Positions 55,581 to 64,000 of a stretch of 64,000 bases of DNA are shown here, piece by piece. Source of the DNA: Mucilaginibacter sp. (GTDB lineage Bacteria; Bacteroidota; Bacteroidia; Sphingobacteriales; Sphingobacteriaceae). The position numbers and the translations under genes were made by a program. The notes beneath the pieces are model-generated. The model worked only from the letters and a program-made list of their open reading frames with translations. It searched no databases and had not been told where the DNA came from. The stretch covers positions 1-64,000 of the forward strand of contig JANXTT010000160.1 of assembly GCA_025352225.1 (NCBI GenBank), given 5' to 3'. Position 1 is the first letter of the stretch; each line of letters opens with the position of its first letter.

Positions 55581-56456
55581 CTACAAAACATTCAGCAATT
55601 GTTCTTTTATCTTTTCCAACTCTTCTTTCATACCAACAACTAATTTCTGTATGTTGGCATCGTTAGCCTTTGAGCCTAATGTATTTACCTCCCTACCTAT
55701 TTCCTGCGAAATAAAGCCCAGCTTTTTGCCATTGGCATCCGCGTTTTTTAAGGTTTCAACAAAATAATCGCAATGAGCCTTGAGGCGTATTTTTTCTTCT
55801 GTTATATCCAGCTTGTCAATATAATAAATCAGCTCTTGCTCAAACCGGTTTTGATCCATGTTTTCGCGGCCAACGCTTTCTGTTAAAAATTGATTTAGCC
55901 GTTCGCGGATAACAATAATGCGTTTAGGCTCTTCCACTTCAACTTTTTCAAGGTTTTGTAATATAATACCAATACGAAATTTTATATCCTGTTCCAGCAC
56001 ATTGCCTTCGTCAAGCCTGAATTGTTGAAAAGCCGCTATAGCTTTTTGGAAGGTTTGTTCAACAATTTTCCATTCTTCTTCTGATACGGTTTCTTCGTCG
56101 TATTTAACCACCTCGGGTAAACCCAATGCCAGTTGAAATAAATTTGTGGCGGGCTCATTAAGGTCAATACTTACAGCTTTAAGCTGTTGGAAATAATGTT
56201 TTAATAAAACAGTATCAATGCCAGCGGCTTTAACGGTTTGGTTAACTTGTTCTATGTTTATGGATAAGTTAACCTTACCCCGCTCTATTTGCTTGCTGCA
56301 TTCGTTACGAAGTTGGAACTCTTTGTCTGAAAACGACTTAGGTATGCGGAGGCCCAGTTCCAAAAATTTACTGTTCAGGGATTTGATTTCGACGGTATAC
56401 TTTGTGCTGCCCGAATCATAGGTAGCCAGTCCGTACCCTGTCATAGATTTTATCAT
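55581..56456 (-). CDS. yicC: YicC family endoribonuclease-like protein
   Basis: The 291-residue protein starts at the family Met (MIKSMTGYGLATYDSG, ATG 56456); an ATG two codons upstream at 56462 is possible. Conserved parts are VEIKSLNSKFLELGLRIP at the N terminus and the C-terminal DUF1732 (ELIYYIDKLDITEEKIRLKAHCDYF, LGFISQEIGREVNTLGSKAN). YicC is reported as an RNase affecting small RNAs in E. coli. It lies upstream of gmk-nadD. Confidence 0.95.
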   Translation of the reverse strand: MIKSMTGYGLATYDSGSTKYTVEIKSLNSKFLELGLRIPKSFSDKEFQLRNECSKQIERGKVNLSINIEQVNQTVKAAGIDTVLLKHYFQQLKAVSIDLNEPATNLFQLALGLPEVVKYDEETVSEEEWKIVEQTFQKAIAAFQQFRLDEGNVLEQDIKFRIGIILQNLEKVEVEEPKRIIVIRERLNQFLTESVGRENMDQNRFEQELIYYIDKLDITEEKIRLKAHCDYFVETLKNADANGKKLGFISQEIGREVNTLGSKANDANIQKLVVGMKEELEKIKEQLLNVL

Positions 56457-56459
56457 GCG

Positions 56460-56467
56460 CAAAGATA
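56460..56467 (-). promoter_or_regulatory. Putative -7 element of yicC (leaderless)
   Basis: TATCTTTG on the minus strand matches TAnnTTTG; transcription would begin at about 56454, on or next to the ATG at 56456. The -33 part is not evident. Confidence 0.4.
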
Positions 56468-56560
56468 AAAATTTATTCAGGATTAGATAAATGCCCTAAA
56501 CGCCGGATATTTAACAACCTTTTAACACTTTTTAAAAAGCGAATTAGTAATTTTACTCCA

Positions 56561-57313
56561 TTGAAATCATTTGTAAATACCCCTGTTTATTATATCAGGC
56601 AATGGCTTTTTATTTTACTTGCAAGTTGGAGCACAGCCGCCTTTGCCCAAAAAAAGGAGTTTATTTTAACGGGGGTAACTTTTAAAAAGACAATCTCCGC
56701 ATCGAGGGTAGCTAATGTGCTTGTAGCTAACTTAGCCAACAACGCTATTTCAATTACTGATGATCTGGGCAGTTTCCGCATTAAATGTTCAATTGGAGAT
56801 ACCCTGTTATTTAAGCAAAAAGATTATACAGATTTGAAAGTAGCGATCATTAACGAAAGTGATTTAATGGTATCCTTACAACCTGTAATTAACTTATTCA
56901 CGGTAAATATCCGCGATGTTAGCAAAAAGCAGGAGTTGCAGCAAATTATGAATGATTATAGTAAACAGGGCGTTTACAATAATGGAAAACCACAACTATT
57001 GTCTGTTCTTAAAAGCCCTTTAAATGGGCTGTTTGATTTTTTTGGCAGCGGGCCCAAACGCGCCCGCAGGTTTCAGCAATACTCAGCCAGGGAATTAGAA
57101 CAAATGGAAGTCGACCGTCGTTTCACCAAAACACTGGTAGCACAAACTACAGGATATGAGGGCAATAAGCTGCAAAAATTTGTTGAGCAATATAAGCCGG
57201 CATACGAAGACATTAAAAAATGGAACTCCTACGATTTAATCAGCTACATTAAAAAGTCGTATAAAGATTATGAGCAAAATGGTGATAGGCCGGGACTGCA
57301 AAAATTGTATTGA
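56561..57313 (+). CDS. Exported CarboxypepD_reg-like protein
   Basis: The 250-residue protein starts at TTG 56561; no ATG precedes the signal peptide (YIRQWLFILLASWSTAAFAQ). Residues about 30-110 look like a carboxypeptidase regulatory-like beta-sandwich (GVTFKKTISASRVANVLVAN, then DDLGSFRIKCSIGDTLLF). The rest is helical and basic (KRARRFQQYSARELEQMEVDRRF). Function is unknown. It converges with rnc, 13 bases between stops. Confidence 0.75.
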   Translation: MKSFVNTPVYYIRQWLFILLASWSTAAFAQKKEFILTGVTFKKTISASRVANVLVANLANNAISITDDLGSFRIKCSIGDTLLFKQKDYTDLKVAIINESDLMVSLQPVINLFTVNIRDVSKKQELQQIMNDYSKQGVYNNGKPQLLSVLKSPLNGLFDFFGSGPKRARRFQQYSARELEQMEVDRRFTKTLVAQTTGYEGNKLQKFVEQYKPAYEDIKKWNSYDLISYIKKSYKDYEQNGDRPGLQKLY

Positions 57314-57326
57314 TTAATTTCTGTTT

Positions 57327-58052
57327 TTAAATACTTAAAGCCTCGCAAGCCTTTTCTGCAGCTAACTTTTCTGCATTCTTTTTATTGAACTCTTTGCCAG
57401 TACCCAAAACTTCGCCGTCAATACTAGCCTGCACAGTAAATAATTTCAGGCTTTCGCCATCCTCATTAGTGGTTAGCTCAAAAGAAATATCTTTACCATG
57501 GCGTTGGCACCATTCAATCAGCTTACTTTTAAAATTAGTTTCTGTTTGCTCCAGCTTGTGAATATCAATATGCGATTTGATAATATGGTTTATCAGGAAG
57601 CCTTTTGTAAAGTTATATCCTTTATCAAGATAAACCGCTCCTACAAGGGCCTCAAAAGCATCGCCTAATAAAGAGCCTTGCCTGGCTGAGTTTACCGCGC
57701 GGTTATCATATTCTATTAACTGCTCTAAGCCCAACTTACGCGCCAACTGATTTAAATTTACCCTGCTCACAATTTTTGAGCGGAGCTCGGTTAAAAAACC
57801 CTCATCTTCATAAGGGTAGAGTTTAAAAAGCACCTCAGCAACCACACTTCCCAGTACGGCGTCGCCTAAAAACTCCAAACGTTCATTGCTGTTTTTTACA
57901 CCTTTTTTAACATTTTGGGCAACAGATTTATGCCGGAACGCTAAACGGTATAAAGACAAATTGCCCGGCACAAAGCCGAGCAAATTTTTTAATGATTTTA
58001 CATATTTCCGGTGTGGTGAAAAATGCAGCTTATAGAACTGGAGTATTGGCAT
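57327..58052 (-). CDS. rnc: Ribonuclease III
   Basis: RNase III cleaves double-stranded RNA in rRNA and mRNA processing. The 241 residues have the signature NERLEFLGDAVLGSVVAE (about 45-62), GDAFEALVGAVYLDKG with the second catalytic Asp/Glu, and a C-terminal dsRNA-binding domain (KSKLIEWCQRHGKDI, KNAEKLAAEKACEAL). It starts eight bases after fabF. Confidence 0.97.
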   Translation of the reverse strand: MPILQFYKLHFSPHRKYVKSLKNLLGFVPGNLSLYRLAFRHKSVAQNVKKGVKNSNERLEFLGDAVLGSVVAEVLFKLYPYEDEGFLTELRSKIVSRVNLNQLARKLGLEQLIEYDNRAVNSARQGSLLGDAFEALVGAVYLDKGYNFTKGFLINHIIKSHIDIHKLEQTETNFKSKLIEWCQRHGKDISFELTTNEDGESLKLFTVQASIDGEVLGTGKEFNKKNAEKLAAEKACEALSI

Positions 58053-58060
58053 CCAACTAA

Positions 58061-59314
58061 TTAATCCTGGTACTTGGTAAAAATAACTGATGCATTATGC
58101 CCGCCAAACCCAAAAGTATTACTTTGAGCCGTTCTAACTAAACGCTCCTGAGCCTTATTGAAAGTGAAATTCAACTTTGGGTCTATTTCAAGGTCGTCAG
58201 TAAAATGATTTATTGTAGGCGGTATAATGTTGTTTTTAACTGCAAGTATAGCTGCAATAGCCTCAATAGCTCCTGCGGCACCTAATAAGTGCCCCGTCAT
58301 TGATTTTGTTGAGCTGATATTAAGCTTGTAAGCATCTTCGCCAAAAAGGTTAACAATTGCTTTTGTTTCGCTAATATCTCCCAGCGGAGTGGATGTTCCA
58401 TGGACATTAATATAATCAATGTCGCCTGTTTTAAGGCCTGCGTCCTTAAGTGCTCCGGTCATTACTAACCTTGCACCTAAACCTTCGGGATGGGGTGCTG
58501 TGATATGATTAGCGTCCGCACTCATGCCGCCGCCAATTAATTCAGCATAAATTTTTGCTCCCCGGGCTTTCGCGTGTTCTAACTCTTCCAAAACAATACA
58601 ACCCGCGCCTTCTCCAGCAACAAAACCATCCCGGTCTTTATCAAAAGGGCGCGATGCGGTTGAGGGGGAATCGTTTCGGGTTGATAAGGCGTGCATAGCG
58701 TTAAACCCGCCCATACCCGCTTCATTAATAATAGCTTCTGAGCCACCAGAGATAATAATATCACTAATGCCTAGGCGTAAATAATTAAAGGCATCTATCA
58801 GCGCGTTGGTGGATGATGCGCAGGCAGAAACTGTAGAAAAGTTAGGGCCACGTAAACCATGTTTAATTGAGATATGCCCTGGAGCAATATCTGCAATCAT
58901 CTTCGGAATAAAAAACGGATTAAAGCGTGGGGTTCCGTCTCCTTTAGCAAAGTTTATCACTTCGTCCATAAAAGTTTTTAAACCACCAATGCCTGACCCC
59001 CATATTACACCAATACGATTTGTGTCTAGTTTTTTAAAATCCAAACCAGCATCAACAATGGCTTCATCACTTGCAAATAATGCATACTGCACAAAAGGAT
59101 CCAGCTTTCGTGCTTCTTTTCTTCCTAAATAACCGTCGGCATCAAAATTCTTTACTTCGCAGGCAAATTTTGTTTTGAACTTCGAAGTATCAAAACTTTT
59201 GATAAAATCCGCACCACTTACCCCCTTGATCAGCGAGTCCCAATACTCAGGGACATTGTTGCCAATGGGTGTAAGTGCGCCGAGCCCGGTTACTACAACT
59301 CTTTTGAACTCCAT
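58061..59314 (-). CDS. fabF: Beta-ketoacyl-ACP synthase II
   Basis: FabF extends acyl-ACP in fatty-acid synthesis. The 417 residues show the active Cys in STVSACASSTNAL, the His in INVHGTSTPLGD, and KSMTGHLLGAAGAIE with the second His. It follows acpP by 19 bases; the acpP-fabF-rnc order is conserved in Bacteroidota. Confidence 0.98.
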   Translation of the reverse strand: MEFKRVVVTGLGALTPIGNNVPEYWDSLIKGVSGADFIKSFDTSKFKTKFACEVKNFDADGYLGRKEARKLDPFVQYALFASDEAIVDAGLDFKKLDTNRIGVIWGSGIGGLKTFMDEVINFAKGDGTPRFNPFFIPKMIADIAPGHISIKHGLRGPNFSTVSACASSTNALIDAFNYLRLGISDIIISGGSEAIINEAGMGGFNAMHALSTRNDSPSTASRPFDKDRDGFVAGEGAGCIVLEELEHAKARGAKIYAELIGGGMSADANHITAPHPEGLGARLVMTGALKDAGLKTGDIDYINVHGTSTPLGDISETKAIVNLFGEDAYKLNISSTKSMTGHLLGAAGAIEAIAAILAVKNNIIPPTINHFTDDLEIDPKLNFTFNKAQERLVRTAQSNTFGFGGHNASVIFTKYQD

Positions 59315-59333
59315 CTAATTGTAGTAGTGGAAT

Positions 59334-59570
59334 TTACTTAACGTTTTTTTCCAGGTAAGCAATAGCTTGACCTACCGTACCAATTGTTTCCGCCTGATCA
59401 TCAGGAATAGCAACGTTAAACTCTTTTTCAAACTCCATGATTAATTCCACGGTGTCTAATGAGTCTGCGCCAAGATCGTTGGTGAAACTAGCTTCTGGTG
59501 TAACTTCACTTTCGTCAACACCTAATTTTTCTACGATAATAGCTTTTACTCTTGAAGCGATATCAGACAT
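59334..59570 (-). CDS. acpP: Acyl carrier protein
   Basis: The 78-residue acidic four-helix protein has the phosphopantetheine site Ser in [16 protein letters not shown] (about residue 38). First gene of the acpP-fabF-rnc operon. Confidence 0.98.
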   Translation of the reverse strand: MSDIASRVKAIIVEKLGVDESEVTPEASFTNDLGADSLDTVELIMEFEKEFNVAIPDDQAETIGTVGQAIAYLEKNVK

Positions 59571-59630
59571 AGTCTTATAGTTTAATGATTAATAAATTCT
59601 GTGCAAAGAAAAATAAATTCCGTCAAATAA

Positions 59631-59638
59631 CAAATCTA
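59631..59638 (-). promoter_or_regulatory. Putative -7 element of acpP operon
   Basis: TAGATTTG on the minus strand matches TAnnTTTG, about 60 bases before the acpP start. A -33 element is not clear. Confidence 0.4.
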
Positions 59639-59762
59639 ATTATTTTAGGTAAACATAACACTTTTTACCACGTTAGAGTTTTATAGTTATCATTATTATT
59701 TTTTATACCATTATAAAAAGTTCGCGTAATTCTTTTTTTGTTCAATTATGCAATAAATATTG

Positions 59763-59792
59763 TTGCATAAGGCTGTTTGATTTGTATTTTTA
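59763..59792 (+). promoter_or_regulatory. Putative promoter of the IPExxxVDY gene
   Basis: TTG (59763-59765), 19 bases, then TATTTTTA (one mismatch to TAnnTTTG) give a Bacteroidota-type promoter. The start would be near 59799, seven bases before the short ATG frame at 59806. Confidence 0.45.
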
Positions 59793-59813
59793 TGCCATTA
59801 AAGTTATGAAATT

Positions 59814-60233
59814 TTGAATAAGAAAGCACTAAAATTTGAGATTGATCTTGATTTTGTGCTGATCGCTATCACCTCATCATTAAAAGATTACCGTCTTTGT
59901 TATCTTATCAACCGCGAACTTAATTTTAATTTCATAAAAGCGGATGATTTATACCTGGATCCTAATCATGGTGATAACCCTGCCTATTTTTCATTGTATA
60001 AATATAGTTGGGAAAGTAGCGAGACCGATTTTTACTTTATATCGAATAAAGGGTCGGAAGGCTATCTTATCCCCGAAATGAACAAAACGGATTATTTATT
60101 GATGATTAAAAATTATATGGACGAAGATGACCTTGAAAAAGCACTTACAGGGCTTAACGGGATACAAGAAATTATAGCCGCCGTAAAGGTTGATCCAAAA
60201 AAAATAAAATCACGAGAAAATCTGCTATTTTAG
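59814..60233 (+). CDS. IPExxxVDY family protein
   Basis: The 139-residue protein belongs to a Bacteroidota family named for its motif; here it reads LIPEMNKTDYLLMIK (about residue 90). The N terminus (LKFEIDLDFVLIAITSSLKDYRLCYLIN) fits the family, so the TTG at 59814 is the likely start. A three-codon frame ATG-AAA-TTT-TGA (59806-59817) overlaps the TTG and might couple translation. Function unknown. It lies just before pyk, 67 bases apart. Confidence 0.88.
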   Translation: MNKKALKFEIDLDFVLIAITSSLKDYRLCYLINRELNFNFIKADDLYLDPNHGDNPAYFSLYKYSWESSETDFYFISNKGSEGYLIPEMNKTDYLLMIKNYMDEDDLEKALTGLNGIQEIIAAVKVDPKKIKSRENLLF

Positions 60234-60249
60234 CGGCAGATTTTAAATG

Positions 60250-60264
60250 GTGTAATTAGTACAC
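60250..60264. promoter_or_regulatory. Inverted repeat before pyk
   Basis: GTGTA, five bases (ATTAG), TACAC form a perfect inverted repeat 36 bases before the pyk start. It resembles the GTGT...ACAC element before araB and could be an operator; it might also be a short terminator stem of the previous gene, though no T-run follows. Confidence 0.35.
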
Positions 60265-60300
60265 TATTGCATAAATGAGTCAAAGAACTTTAAAAATATT

Positions 60301-61731
60301 ATGAAAATTTCAAACAACAGAACTAAAATTGTAGCAACCTTAGGGCCTGCATCTGTAAAAAAAGACGTTTTACTATCGCTGATCAAGGCTGGAGTTAATG
60401 TTTGCCGCCTTAATTTTTCGCATGGAAAAGCAGAAGATCATCAAGTTGCCATTGACACTATTCGGGAAATTAACGAAAAGTATAAAATAAATGTGGGCAT
60501 CCTTGCCGATTTGCAAGGCCCCAAAATACGTATCGGCCTTGTTAAGGATGGGGGTATCCATTTAATTAATGGTACACGTATAAATATAACTACCAAAGAG
60601 TGCATTGGTGATGATAATCAGATTTATATTACATACGATACCTTTCCTCAGGATGTTCATGCCGGTGAAATTATTTTACTGGATGACGGTAAGCTGCAAA
60701 TGAAGGTTATAGAAACCAACAGAAAAGATACCGTGATTTGCGAAGTTATGCATGGCGGAATTTTAACCTCGCGTAAGGGCGTTAACTTACCAAACACCAA
60801 AGTATCTATCCCAAGTTTAACCGAAGAGGATTTAATAAACCTTGATTTTGCTTTAAAAAATGATGTAGAGTGGATAGGGTTATCATTTGTGCGCACAGCT
60901 GAAGATATTGTTGAACTTAAACGCATCATAAGCCGCAGCGGTAAATCATCAAGGGTTATAGCCAAAATTGAAAAGCCAGAAGCCATAATGAATATTGATG
61001 CCATTATTGCCGCTACAGATGGTGTAATGGTTGCCCGTGGAGATTTGGGTGTTGAAATGCCTTTAGAGGAAGTTCCATTATTGCAAAAAATGATTGCCCG
61101 TAAATGTCGTGCAGCATCTAAGCCTGTTATTATTGCTACCCAAATGCTGGAGTCAATGATTACAACACCGCGCCCTACACGTGCAGAGGTAAATGATGTG
61201 GCCAACTCCGTACTTGATGGCGCAGACGCGGTTATGCTAAGCGGCGAAACGTCTGTAGGAGAATTTCCGTTAATAGTTATTGAAACAATGGCCAAAATAG
61301 TTCACAATGTTGAGGAGTTAGGCTATCCGTTTAATACGCCAAAAGAACCGTATGGTAATAATGCTAATCAAATTGGTGATGCCGTTTGCAGTTCGGCAGT
61401 GTATTTATCAGAACAAACCAATGCGGTTGGAATTGTATCTATGACGGTTTCCGGATATACCGCTTTTGAAATTTCAAGCCACAGGCCTAAGGCAAATACG
61501 TATATTTTTACGTCAAACCGTAATTTGCTTAATGCATTAAGTTTGGTTTGGGGGGTTAAAGCCTTTTATTATGATAAACTGGAAAGCACAGATAAAACTA
61601 TTAGCGAAGTAAATAATATTTTAAAAACCGAAAGCTTAATAGAAGATGGTGATATAGTAATTAACACAGCCGCCATTCCTATTGCAAAACAAGGGAAAAC
61701 CAATATGCTTAAAGTAACGGTTGTAGAGTAA
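60301..61731 (+). CDS. pyk: Pyruvate kinase
   Basis: Pyk makes pyruvate and ATP from phosphoenolpyruvate. The 476 residues include TKIVATLGPAS, INVGILADLQGPKIRIG, IGLSFVRTAEDI, IAKIEKPEAIMNIDAII (catalytic Lys), MVARGDLGVEMPLE, ATQMLESM and SGETSVGEFP, plus the C-terminal regulatory domain. Length is normal. Confidence 0.98.
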   Translation: MKISNNRTKIVATLGPASVKKDVLLSLIKAGVNVCRLNFSHGKAEDHQVAIDTIREINEKYKINVGILADLQGPKIRIGLVKDGGIHLINGTRINITTKECIGDDNQIYITYDTFPQDVHAGEIILLDDGKLQMKVIETNRKDTVICEVMHGGILTSRKGVNLPNTKVSIPSLTEEDLINLDFALKNDVEWIGLSFVRTAEDIVELKRIISRSGKSSRVIAKIEKPEAIMNIDAIIAATDGVMVARGDLGVEMPLEEVPLLQKMIARKCRAASKPVIIATQMLESMITTPRPTRAEVNDVANSVLDGADAVMLSGETSVGEFPLIVIETMAKIVHNVEELGYPFNTPKEPYGNNANQIGDAVCSSAVYLSEQTNAVGIVSMTVSGYTAFEISSHRPKANTYIFTSNRNLLNALSLVWGVKAFYYDKLESTDKTISEVNNILKTESLIEDGDIVINTAAIPIAKQGKTNMLKVTVVE

Positions 61732-61982
61732 TACTTATAAATTTAAGTCAATATAATAAGTATTAATATATTTAAATGATCGTATTTAATTTGTTGTCAT
61801 AACAATTGCATTAAGCTATAATTTATTGCAAATAAAATTTTGATAATTAAACCTATACCGTTATTTTTATAACTTAAGATTAAACACCTGTGCAACTTTG
61901 CATTTTTATGATACCAGCTTAAAAGGGTATTGATGTTTCAGGCTTTAATATTGATTTTTTTAATTGTTAATTTTTTTGGGAA

Positions 61983-62008
61983 AGGCCGCTTGCATTTACA
62001 AGCGGCCT
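61983..62008. terminator. Terminator near the DHA2 gene end
   Basis: AGGCCGCTTG (61983-61992) and CAAGCGGCCT (61999-62008) form a perfect 10-base stem with a six-base loop. T-rich sequence follows on the plus strand and a short TTT on the minus strand, 11 bases past the DHA2 stop. The other 250 bases after pyk are AT-rich with no gene seen. Confidence 0.8.
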
Positions 62009-62019
62009 CTTTGTTTTAG

Positions 62020-63567
62020 TTAGTGTGCATCCGCAGGTAAGCTAACACTTTTTTTAAATGGCTGTAAATATATAAGTGGAATGCTAAACAACATAATTAA
62101 ACCGGCAACCCAATAGGCATCATTATAGGTCAATAATAAAGTTTGTTTAATTACCTTTCCGTCCATCGCTTTCATCGCCATAGTAGTGGCATCTAAAATA
62201 CTAAACCCTTTGGCTTTAAAATTACCTATCAATAGTTGCTGCTGCTGAATAAATGCCGGATTATAGGGGTTAATATTTGAAATTAAGTTACTGCGATGCG
62301 ATGCTTGCCGGATATGAATAAGCGTTGTTAACGCCGCTATGCCAAACGATCCGCCTAGTTGCCTCATCATGTTGTTTAAGCCTGTGCCCTGCCCTAATTC
62401 GGGGCCTTTAAGGTCTTGTATGGCAAGCGTGGTTAGTGGCACAAATAACAATGCCATCCCAACACCCCTGATAACAAGTGGCCAATAGAAATTACCCGGG
62501 CCTGATTCGAGCGTGGAATGACTGAGCATCGTTGTAAAAACAAAAAATAAAAACATACCACCTGTTGCCATATATTGAGCCGGAATACCGCCTTTTAAAG
62601 CTTTACCTATAAAGGGCATCATAATAATGGTACACATCCCACCGGGAAATAGTAATTCGCCGGTTTGCTGGGGAGAAAACCCTAATAAACTCTGGCAAAA
62701 TATAGGGAACACAAATACTGAACCATATAAACCAAAGCCCAGAATAAATGACGTAAACATGCCAACCGCAAAACTACGGTGCCGCAAAATTTTAAAATTC
62801 ACAATCGGGAATTCAAATGTCATCTCGCGCCATATAAAGAAAAACAGCCCCAATATTGCCGAAATAGTTAGCAACAGAATATATGTTTTTGAAAACCAGT
62901 CTTCGCTTTCTCCTTTTTCCAAAATAGTTTGCAAACTACCAACCGCTACAGCCAGCAGCCCAATACCCCACCAGTCAACAGGTTTGCCTTTAGCATCCTT
63001 TGGTGTTTCTTTAACAAAGGTAACGGTTAGAAATGCCGCAAGCGCGCCAACCGGAATGTTTACATAAAATATCCACGGCCACGAATGGTGCTCTGTAATA
63101 TATCCGCCAATAGTAGGGCCAACGGTAGGGCCAAATACGGCTCCTAAGCCAAACAATGCCGTGGCGGTTCCTATTTCTTCACGCGGCCAGGTCTCAATCA
63201 ATATAGCTTGCCCGGTTGATATTAACCCTCCGCCAGCAAGCCCCTGTAAAATACGGAATAACACCAATTCGTCTAACCCGGTAGCGTTTCCACATAAAAA
63301 CGACGCTACTGTAAAAACGATAATGGAGGTTAAAAAATAATTTTTCCGGCCAAAGCGGCTGCCTAACCAACCCGACATTGGTAGCACAATAACGTTGGCA
63401 ACCGCATACCCTGTAACCACCCAGGCAACATCTTCCAGGGTTGCACCAAGGTTTCCCTGGATATCCGGAAGAGAAACATTCACAATCGTGGTATCAATCA
63501 GCTCCAATAAGGCTGCTATGATAACCGTGATGGTGATGATCCATTTCCTAAAACCTGTTTCTGCCAT
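62020..63567 (-). CDS. DHA2-family (EmrB-like) drug:H+ antiporter
   Basis: The 515-residue protein has 14 membrane helices and the DHA2 motifs LDTTIVNVSLPDIQGNLG-like (LIDTTIVNVSLPDI), SGWLGSRFGRKNYF, RILQGLAGGGLIS and GPTVGPTIGGYI. It exports drugs or other amphiphiles by proton antiport and works with an HlyD/EmrA-like adaptor, whose gene is four bases upstream in the operon. Confidence 0.95.
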   Translation of the reverse strand: MAETGFRKWIITITVIIAALLELIDTTIVNVSLPDIQGNLGATLEDVAWVVTGYAVANVIVLPMSGWLGSRFGRKNYFLTSIIVFTVASFLCGNATGLDELVLFRILQGLAGGGLISTGQAILIETWPREEIGTATALFGLGAVFGPTVGPTIGGYITEHHSWPWIFYVNIPVGALAAFLTVTFVKETPKDAKGKPVDWWGIGLLAVAVGSLQTILEKGESEDWFSKTYILLLTISAILGLFFFIWREMTFEFPIVNFKILRHRSFAVGMFTSFILGFGLYGSVFVFPIFCQSLLGFSPQQTGELLFPGGMCTIIMMPFIGKALKGGIPAQYMATGGMFLFFVFTTMLSHSTLESGPGNFYWPLVIRGVGMALLFVPLTTLAIQDLKGPELGQGTGLNNMMRQLGGSFGIAALTTLIHIRQASHRSNLISNINPYNPAFIQQQQLLIGNFKAKGFSILDATTMAMKAMDGKVIKQTLLLTYNDAYWVAGLIMLFSIPLIYLQPFKKSVSLPADAH

Positions 63568-63571
63568 TTTT

Positions 63572-64000
63572 TTAATTTTTATATATTACAGATACATTTG
63601 CGCTCATACCCGGCCTAAGCTTTTCCATAATGTCTTTGCCTGCTTTGATCTTTATTTTAACGGGTACGCGCTGAACCACTTTTACATAATTTCCGGTTGC
63701 GTTATCTGGTGGAAGCAAAGAAAACCGTGCACCTGTTGCCGGAGAAAAGTTATAAACTTCGCCTTCTATTTTTTGACCAGGTAAACCATCAACTTCTATA
63801 TTTACCTTTTCGCCGGTTTTTAAGTTAACTAACTGTGTTTCTTTAAAGTTTGCCGTAATAAATAAATTACTATTGTTAACAATGGAAAACAGCGTTTGTC
63901 CGGGTTGTACCAATTGGCCCCTTTGAATGTTCTTTTTTGATACTATACCCGTTGCCGGGGATACGATATTTGTATAAGTTAATTGCAGCTTTGCATAATC
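63572..64000 (-). CDS. HlyD/EmrA-like membrane fusion protein, partial
   Basis: The 143 codons visible, from the window edge, are the C-terminal part of an HlyD-family adaptor: YTNIVSPATGIVSKKNIQRG (lipoyl half), GQTLFSIVNNSNLFITANFK, VNIEVDGLPGQKIEG and KVVQRVPVKIKIK with the ending RPGMSANVSVIYKN. It links EmrB-like pumps to an outer-membrane channel. The N terminus is outside the window. Confidence 0.93.
   Translation of the reverse strand, partial: DYAKLQLTYTNIVSPATGIVSKKNIQRGQLVQPGQTLFSIVNNSNLFITANFKETQLVNLKTGEKVNIEVDGLPGQKIEGEVYNFSPATGARFSLLPPDNATGNYVKVVQRVPVKIKIKAGKDIMEKLRPGMSANVSVIYKN

Noticed and set aside
60657-61295. 212-codon antisense frame inside pyk
   Set aside because: It is Ser/Ile-rich antisense of a conserved enzyme with no family match; a shadow frame.
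1-64000. CRISPR arrays, insertion sequences, prophage genes or rRNA
   Set aside because: No regularly spaced repeats, transposase, integrase or phage structural genes, and no rRNA-like sequence were seen; the direct repeats near 54 kb are only two copies.

Overview
The window looks like chromosomal DNA of a member of the Bacteroidota, most likely a soil or plant-associated Sphingobacteriaceae such as Mucilaginibacter or Pedobacter. The evidence is mixed. Several promoters fit the Bacteroidota form (TTG, about 20 bases, TAnnTTTG) and genes lack Shine-Dalgarno sites. Families nearly confined to this phylum are present (DUF4175, DUF4834, IPExxxVDY, YfhO-type membrane proteins, a Nudix-type arabinose regulator). 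There are type IX secretion tails of both kinds. The species is inferred from gene content only.

Layout: bases 1-1374 hold two truncated genes facing each other across a 10-base palindrome (an APS kinase and a DUF5916 protein), probably a chimeric or rearranged end. From 1.5 to 9.4 kb lie ffh, two secreted proteins of unknown role, a radical SAM protein, a TPR protein, and a Nif3/zinc-ribbon pair. From 9.8 to 19 kb is an L-arabinose locus: galM-like mutarotase and GH51 arabinofuranosidase on the minus strand, divergent from a Nudix-family regulator (araR) and araB-araD-GH27-araA on the plus strand. From 19 to 24.2 kb come a YfhO operon, a low-GC uracil-DNA-glycosylase-like gene, a decayed stretch with remains of an acetyltransferase and probably a sensor kinase, and tRNA-Pro(GGG). 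From 24.2 to 35.2 kb are a DUF4175/anti-sigma-kinase-like/ybeY operon, a glutathione peroxidase, an M13 metallopeptidase, a GT-C-like membrane protein, an SGNH esterase, yceH and a STAS protein.

From 35.3 to 39.9 kb is a GH2-GH42 glycosidase operon, followed by a secreted metallophosphoesterase. From 41.5 to 48.1 kb three plus-strand genes follow one another: a PKD-repeat protein with a type B type IX secretion tail, a papain-like protease with a DUF4384-like domain, and a caspase-fold protease. From 48.2 to 54 kb are a lipoprotein, a GH74 xyloglucanase-like protein with BACON, IPT and type IX secretion domains, and an acyltransferase. The rest is core metabolism (nadD, gmk, yicC, acpP-fabF-rnc, pyk), ending in a DHA2/HlyD drug-efflux pair cut by the window edge.

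The best-understood functional unit is arabinose use. GH51 and GH27 would release L-arabinose, the mutarotase would equilibrate its anomers, and AraA, AraB and AraD would convert it to D-xylulose 5-phosphate, with AraR sensing the sugar. No arabinose transporter and no SusC/SusD pair is in the window. Together with the GH2, GH42 and GH74 enzymes and the SGNH esterase, this suggests growth on plant cell-wall arabinogalactan and xyloglucan. The most unusual unit is the paired papain-like and caspase-like secreted proteases.
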